DNA of 33,416 nt from Novosphingobium sp. GTDB taxonomy: Bacteria > Pseudomonadota > Alphaproteobacteria > Sphingomonadales > Sphingomonadaceae. Positions 31,084 through 33,416 of the stretch are shown one piece after another; within the stretch, counting starts at the first letter, position 1; each line of letters starts with the position of its first letter. The DNA lies in assembly GCA_004211435.1 (NCBI GenBank), contig SECS01000093.1, positions 1 to 33,416 of the forward strand. Direction: 5' to 3'. A program made the position numbers and the translations under genes. Below the pieces are notes generated by a model. That model did not search any database and had not been told where the DNA came from. It saw nothing but the letters and a program-made list of their open reading frames with translations.

Positions 31084-31257
31084 ATGCAAGGGAATCGGGA
31101 CGCAACGGGTCAACGCGCGAGCAAGCGCGGGATCGTCGCCCGAGCCGGCGCGAAAGTGCTCCGGCTGATCCTGCAGGGCGTCTCCGCCCGCACCCATGCC
31201 ATCGCCGGAACCCCGCCTCGCCGACCGGCGCCTTTCGGCGCGACGGCGGAAGAATAG
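31084..31257 (+). CDS. Possible small ORF, 57 residues, ahead of the hydroxylase gene
   Basis: ATG 31084 to TAG 31257. GGAG lies 8 bases upstream, inside the second hairpin. The product is basic and unrecognised (starts MQGNRDATGQRASKRG; a short hydrophobic patch VLRLILQGVS). The composition could equally be chance in GC-rich DNA. It ends 7 bases before the hydroxylase ATG, in the position of a leader ORF. Little else can be said. Confidence 0.2.
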   Translation: MQGNRDATGQRASKRGIVARAGAKVLRLILQGVSARTHAIAGTPPRRPAPFGATAEE

Positions 31258-31264
31258 GGCCGTC

Positions 31265-32158
31265 ATGAAGGACAAGGTCTTCAATCTGCTCCCTCCGGCG
31301 ATGATTGCGCTGATGCTGTGCTTCTGGGCTTTCGGCCCGAAGGGCCTGCTCGATCATCCAGCCACTATCATCCTGATGGGCCCGATGATCATGGTCATCG
31401 TGCTGCTGCTCGAGCAGGTGCACGAACGCCACGCCGGCTGGCGCATGAACCGGCAGGAGTTCTTCACCGACCTGTTCTACGTCGTGCTCAGCGGGACGGT
31501 CATCGCCTGGCTCAGCGACACGGCGACCGGCGATACGCTCGGCGCGCTCAAGGCCTCGCTCGGCATCACCACCGCATGGGCCGCAGCCCTGCCCTGGCTG
31601 GTCCAGGTCGCGCTGGCCTTGGTGGTCTTCGAATTCGGCCAATACTGGATGCACCGGCTGATGCACAACTGGACGCCGTTCTGGCTGACTCACGCGCCGC
31701 ATCACCACATCACCCAGCTCAACGCCGCCAAGGGCGCGGTCGGCAACCCGATCGAGCTGTTCCTGATCAGCCTGAGCGTGCTGGCGCTGTTCGACCTCGA
31801 CAAGACCGCGCTCTTCGCCGCCTTCGGCACGATGAGCGTGATCTCGACCTTCGCCCACGCCAACGTGCGCTCCGATCCGCCCGCCTGGTATGCGTTCTTC
31901 TTCACGACAATCCGCCACCACAGCCTGCACCATTCGACCGACTACGAAGCCACGCGCTGCAACTACGGCAACTCGCTGATCCTGCTCGATCGCCTGTTCG
32001 GCACCTATCGCGAGGGCGAAAGCGCACTGGTCGGCCAGGACGACCGCAAGCGCCTGTCGATCTGGGAGCAGACCGTGTTCCCCTTCCAGCCGCTGATCGA
32101 TCGCTACAAGGCGCGCAAGGCCGCCAATGACCACAGCGAACCGGCGGCCGCGGCATGA
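31265..32158 (+). CDS. Fatty-acid hydroxylase / sterol desaturase family membrane protein
   Basis: A 297-residue integral membrane di-iron oxygenase. Hydrophobic segments lie at about 9-24, 33-50, 68-84, 108-127, 163-177 and 183-197. The eight-His motif set is present: H130-x3-H134 (YWMHRLMH), H143-x2-H146-H147 (HAPHHH), and H218/H219-x2-H222-H223 (RHHSLHHS), with H198 in FAHANVRSD. This superfamily hydroxylates or desaturates lipids, sterols, hopanoids and carotenoids in the inner membrane. The start is ATG 31265; the AGGG upstream is a modest ribosome site, and the open frame extends to 31196 without homology. Its last codons overlap the sulfotransferase start (ATGA at 32155-32158), so hydroxylation followed by sulfation of one product is a reasonable inference. 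Confidence 0.9.
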   Translation: MKDKVFNLLPPAMIALMLCFWAFGPKGLLDHPATIILMGPMIMVIVLLLEQVHERHAGWRMNRQEFFTDLFYVVLSGTVIAWLSDTATGDTLGALKASLGITTAWAAALPWLVQVALALVVFEFGQYWMHRLMHNWTPFWLTHAPHHHITQLNAAKGAVGNPIELFLISLSVLALFDLDKTALFAAFGTMSVISTFAHANVRSDPPAWYAFFFTTIRHHSLHHSTDYEATRCNYGNSLILLDRLFGTYREGESALVGQDDRKRLSIWEQTVFPFQPLIDRYKARKAANDHSEPAAAA

Positions 32159-33416
32159 CAGGCATGCGCTCTGCCCGGATCGAGGCCGCACGCAGCGCGC
32201 TGATGCGCGGCGATCTGGGCGCGACGCACCGCTTCGCCACGACCCTGATCGCGGAAGACGCCAAGGATGCGGAGGGGCATTTCCTCCTCGGCATCGTCGA
32301 ATCGAGCGCCGGCCGCATCCGCCAGGGCATCAAGCACATCGCCGATGCCGTGGCGCTCGACCCGCAGGGCGAATACCGCGCCCAGCTTGCCAAGCTGTTC
32401 ACCCTGGTCCGTCAGGACGGCGAGGCCGCCGCCCTGTTGCGCGATGCCGAGCAAGCGCCGCCGACCGACGCGCTGAGCCGCGACACGATGGGCTGCGTCT
32501 ACGCGCGTCTCGGCGATCACGCCGCCGCCCTGCCGCACTTCGTCGAAGCCGTGCGGATCGAACCCGACAACACCGAGTATCGTTACAACCAGGCGGTGAC
32601 CCTGAACTTCCTCGGGCGCACCGACGAAGCCGACGCTGCGCTCGAAGACTTGCTGAAGCGCGATCCCGGCAACGCCCGCGCGCATCACCTGCTCGCCGGC
32701 CTGCGCAAGCAGACGCCGGAGCGCAACCACGTCGAGCGGCTGGGCCGCGTGCGCGGCAGAACGCGCGACGGCCAAGGCCGCCTGCTGCTGGGCTATGCGC
32801 TGGCCAAGGAGCTCGAAGACGTGGGCCGCCCGGCCGAAGCGCTCGACACGCTCTGCGCGGCGAATGGCGAGCACCGCCGCGCCCTGCCCTACACCTTCGA
32901 ACGCGACGCGGTCGTGTTCGATGCCGTCGAAGCGACCGGTGCGCTCGCCTCGGCCACGCCGGGAACCGCCGCTGAGGCCCCGATCTTCGTCATCGGCATG
33001 CCGCGCACGGGCACGACGCTGGTCGACCGCATCCTCTCGTCGCACCCCCTTGTCGAAAGCGCCGGCGAACTGCAGGCAATGCCGCTCGCGGTCAAGAAGG
33101 CTGCGGGCACGCGCACGCCGGTGGTACTCGATCCCGAAACCGTCATCGCCGCCGCGCAGGCGGACATGGACGCAATCGGTCGCGACTTCCTCCAGCGCGC
33201 GAGCCACCATCGCCGCGATCCCGGCCTGCGCTTCACCGACAAGTTTCCCGGCAACTTCTTCTACGCGGGCTTCATCGCCAAGGCGCTGCCCTCGGCCAAG
33301 CTGGTCTGCCTGCGCCGCCACCCGATGGACACGGTGCTCAGCAACTTCCGCAACCTCTTCGCGGTCAGCTCGCGCTACTACGACTACAGCTACGACCTGC
33401 TCGACATCGCCGCCTA
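32155..33416 (+). CDS. TPR-repeat sulfotransferase (partial, runs off window)
   Basis: The first 420 codons of a gene cut by the window end. Residues about 15-210 form tetratricopeptide-like helical repeats (GHFLLGIVESSAGRIRQGI, MGCVYARLGDHAAALPHFVEA, NQAVTLNFLGRTDEADAALE). A sulfotransferase domain begins near 275: the 5'-phosphosulfate loop FVIGMPRTGTTLVDR (278-292) and the 3'-phosphate-binding segment KLVCLRRHPMDTVLSNF (about 382-398) are clear, indicating PAPS as donor. The TPR-sulfotransferase architecture is common in sphingomonads, but substrates are unknown. The start is ATG 32155, overlapping the hydroxylase stop by 4 bases, so translation is coupled. Neighbouring membrane hydroxylase suggests a hydroxylated lipid or carotenoid acceptor (inference). 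Confidence 0.9.
   Translation, partial: MTGMRSARIEAARSALMRGDLGATHRFATTLIAEDAKDAEGHFLLGIVESSAGRIRQGIKHIADAVALDPQGEYRAQLAKLFTLVRQDGEAAALLRDAEQAPPTDALSRDTMGCVYARLGDHAAALPHFVEAVRIEPDNTEYRYNQAVTLNFLGRTDEADAALEDLLKRDPGNARAHHLLAGLRKQTPERNHVERLGRVRGRTRDGQGRLLLGYALAKELEDVGRPAEALDTLCAANGEHRRALPYTFERDAVVFDAVEATGALASATPGTAAEAPIFVIGMPRTGTTLVDRILSSHPLVESAGELQAMPLAVKKAAGTRTPVVLDPETVIAAAQADMDAIGRDFLQRASHHRRDPGLRFTDKFPGNFFYAGFIAKALPSAKLVCLRRHPMDTVLSNFRNLFAVSSRYYDYSYDLLDIAA

Noticed and set aside
1..33416. CRISPR arrays, insertion sequences, phage genes, riboswitches, rRNA
   Set aside because: I saw no regular repeat-spacer pattern, transposase or integrase motifs, att-like duplications next to the tRNA, or recognisable riboswitch or rRNA sequence. 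A whole-window repeat scan was not run.

Overview
The window looks like a chromosomal segment of a GC-rich alphaproteobacterium, most likely a sphingomonad (Sphingomonas, Sphingobium or Novosphingobium type). This is inferred from three TonB-dependent receptors in about 24 kb, a DUF1254 protein, a secreted M19 dipeptidase next to its receptor, a TPR-sulfotransferase, and many short catabolic operons each beside its own regulator. No transposase, integrase, phage gene or CRISPR array was seen. One tRNA (Lys, anticodon TTT) is present.

Layout: 1-393 holds the start of a secreted beta-lactamase-type serine hydrolase (minus), divergent from an XRE-cupin regulator (519-1199). A TonB receptor (1403-3880) has a C-terminus that appears to have suffered a deletion and frameshift. 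A DEDDh exonuclease-BRCT protein, an aldehyde dehydrogenase with a strong intrinsic terminator, and a divergent GbsR-type regulator follow (3998-7127). Next come a DUF1254 protein (7515-8939) and a three-gene minus operon, GST / Phe-type SDR / flavin monooxygenase (11728-8995, TGATG couplings). A divergent plus unit holds a small membrane-anchored protein and an alkylsulfatase (12063-14366). An aminotransferase remnant that has lost its PLP-binding middle (14356-14766) lies beside a dipeptidase-TonB receptor pair (14884-18471). Then tRNA-Lys, a trhO-type tRNA hydroxylase and a small GST (18510-20228), and a molybdopterin oxidoreductase (20231-22258) divergent from a siderophore receptor with a good Fur box (22430-24658).

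The right third is organised around a LysR regulator (30058-30996). Divergent from it runs a compact five-gene minus unit: IPNS-like non-heme Fe oxygenase, an unrecognised protein, a secreted FKBP isomerase, and the two subunits of an isoquinoline 1-oxidoreductase-type molybdenum hydroxylase. The shared intergenic region has a perfect 13-bp inverted repeat whose arms lie 52 bp apart. Downstream of lysR are two abutting hairpins and a fatty-acid-hydroxylase/sterol-desaturase gene overlapping a TPR-sulfotransferase that runs off the window.

Taken together, the genes suggest import of organic substrates or iron chelates through the outer membrane, periplasmic processing (dipeptidase, sulfatase, Mo hydroxylase) and cytoplasmic oxidation (ALDH, flavin monooxygenase, GST, SDR), with several organosulfur-related activities. 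The best candidate for an undescribed system is the LysR-controlled IPNS/unknown/FKBP/Mo-hydroxylase unit; the hydroxylase-sulfotransferase pair is second. All substrates are inferred. No database search or computation was run.
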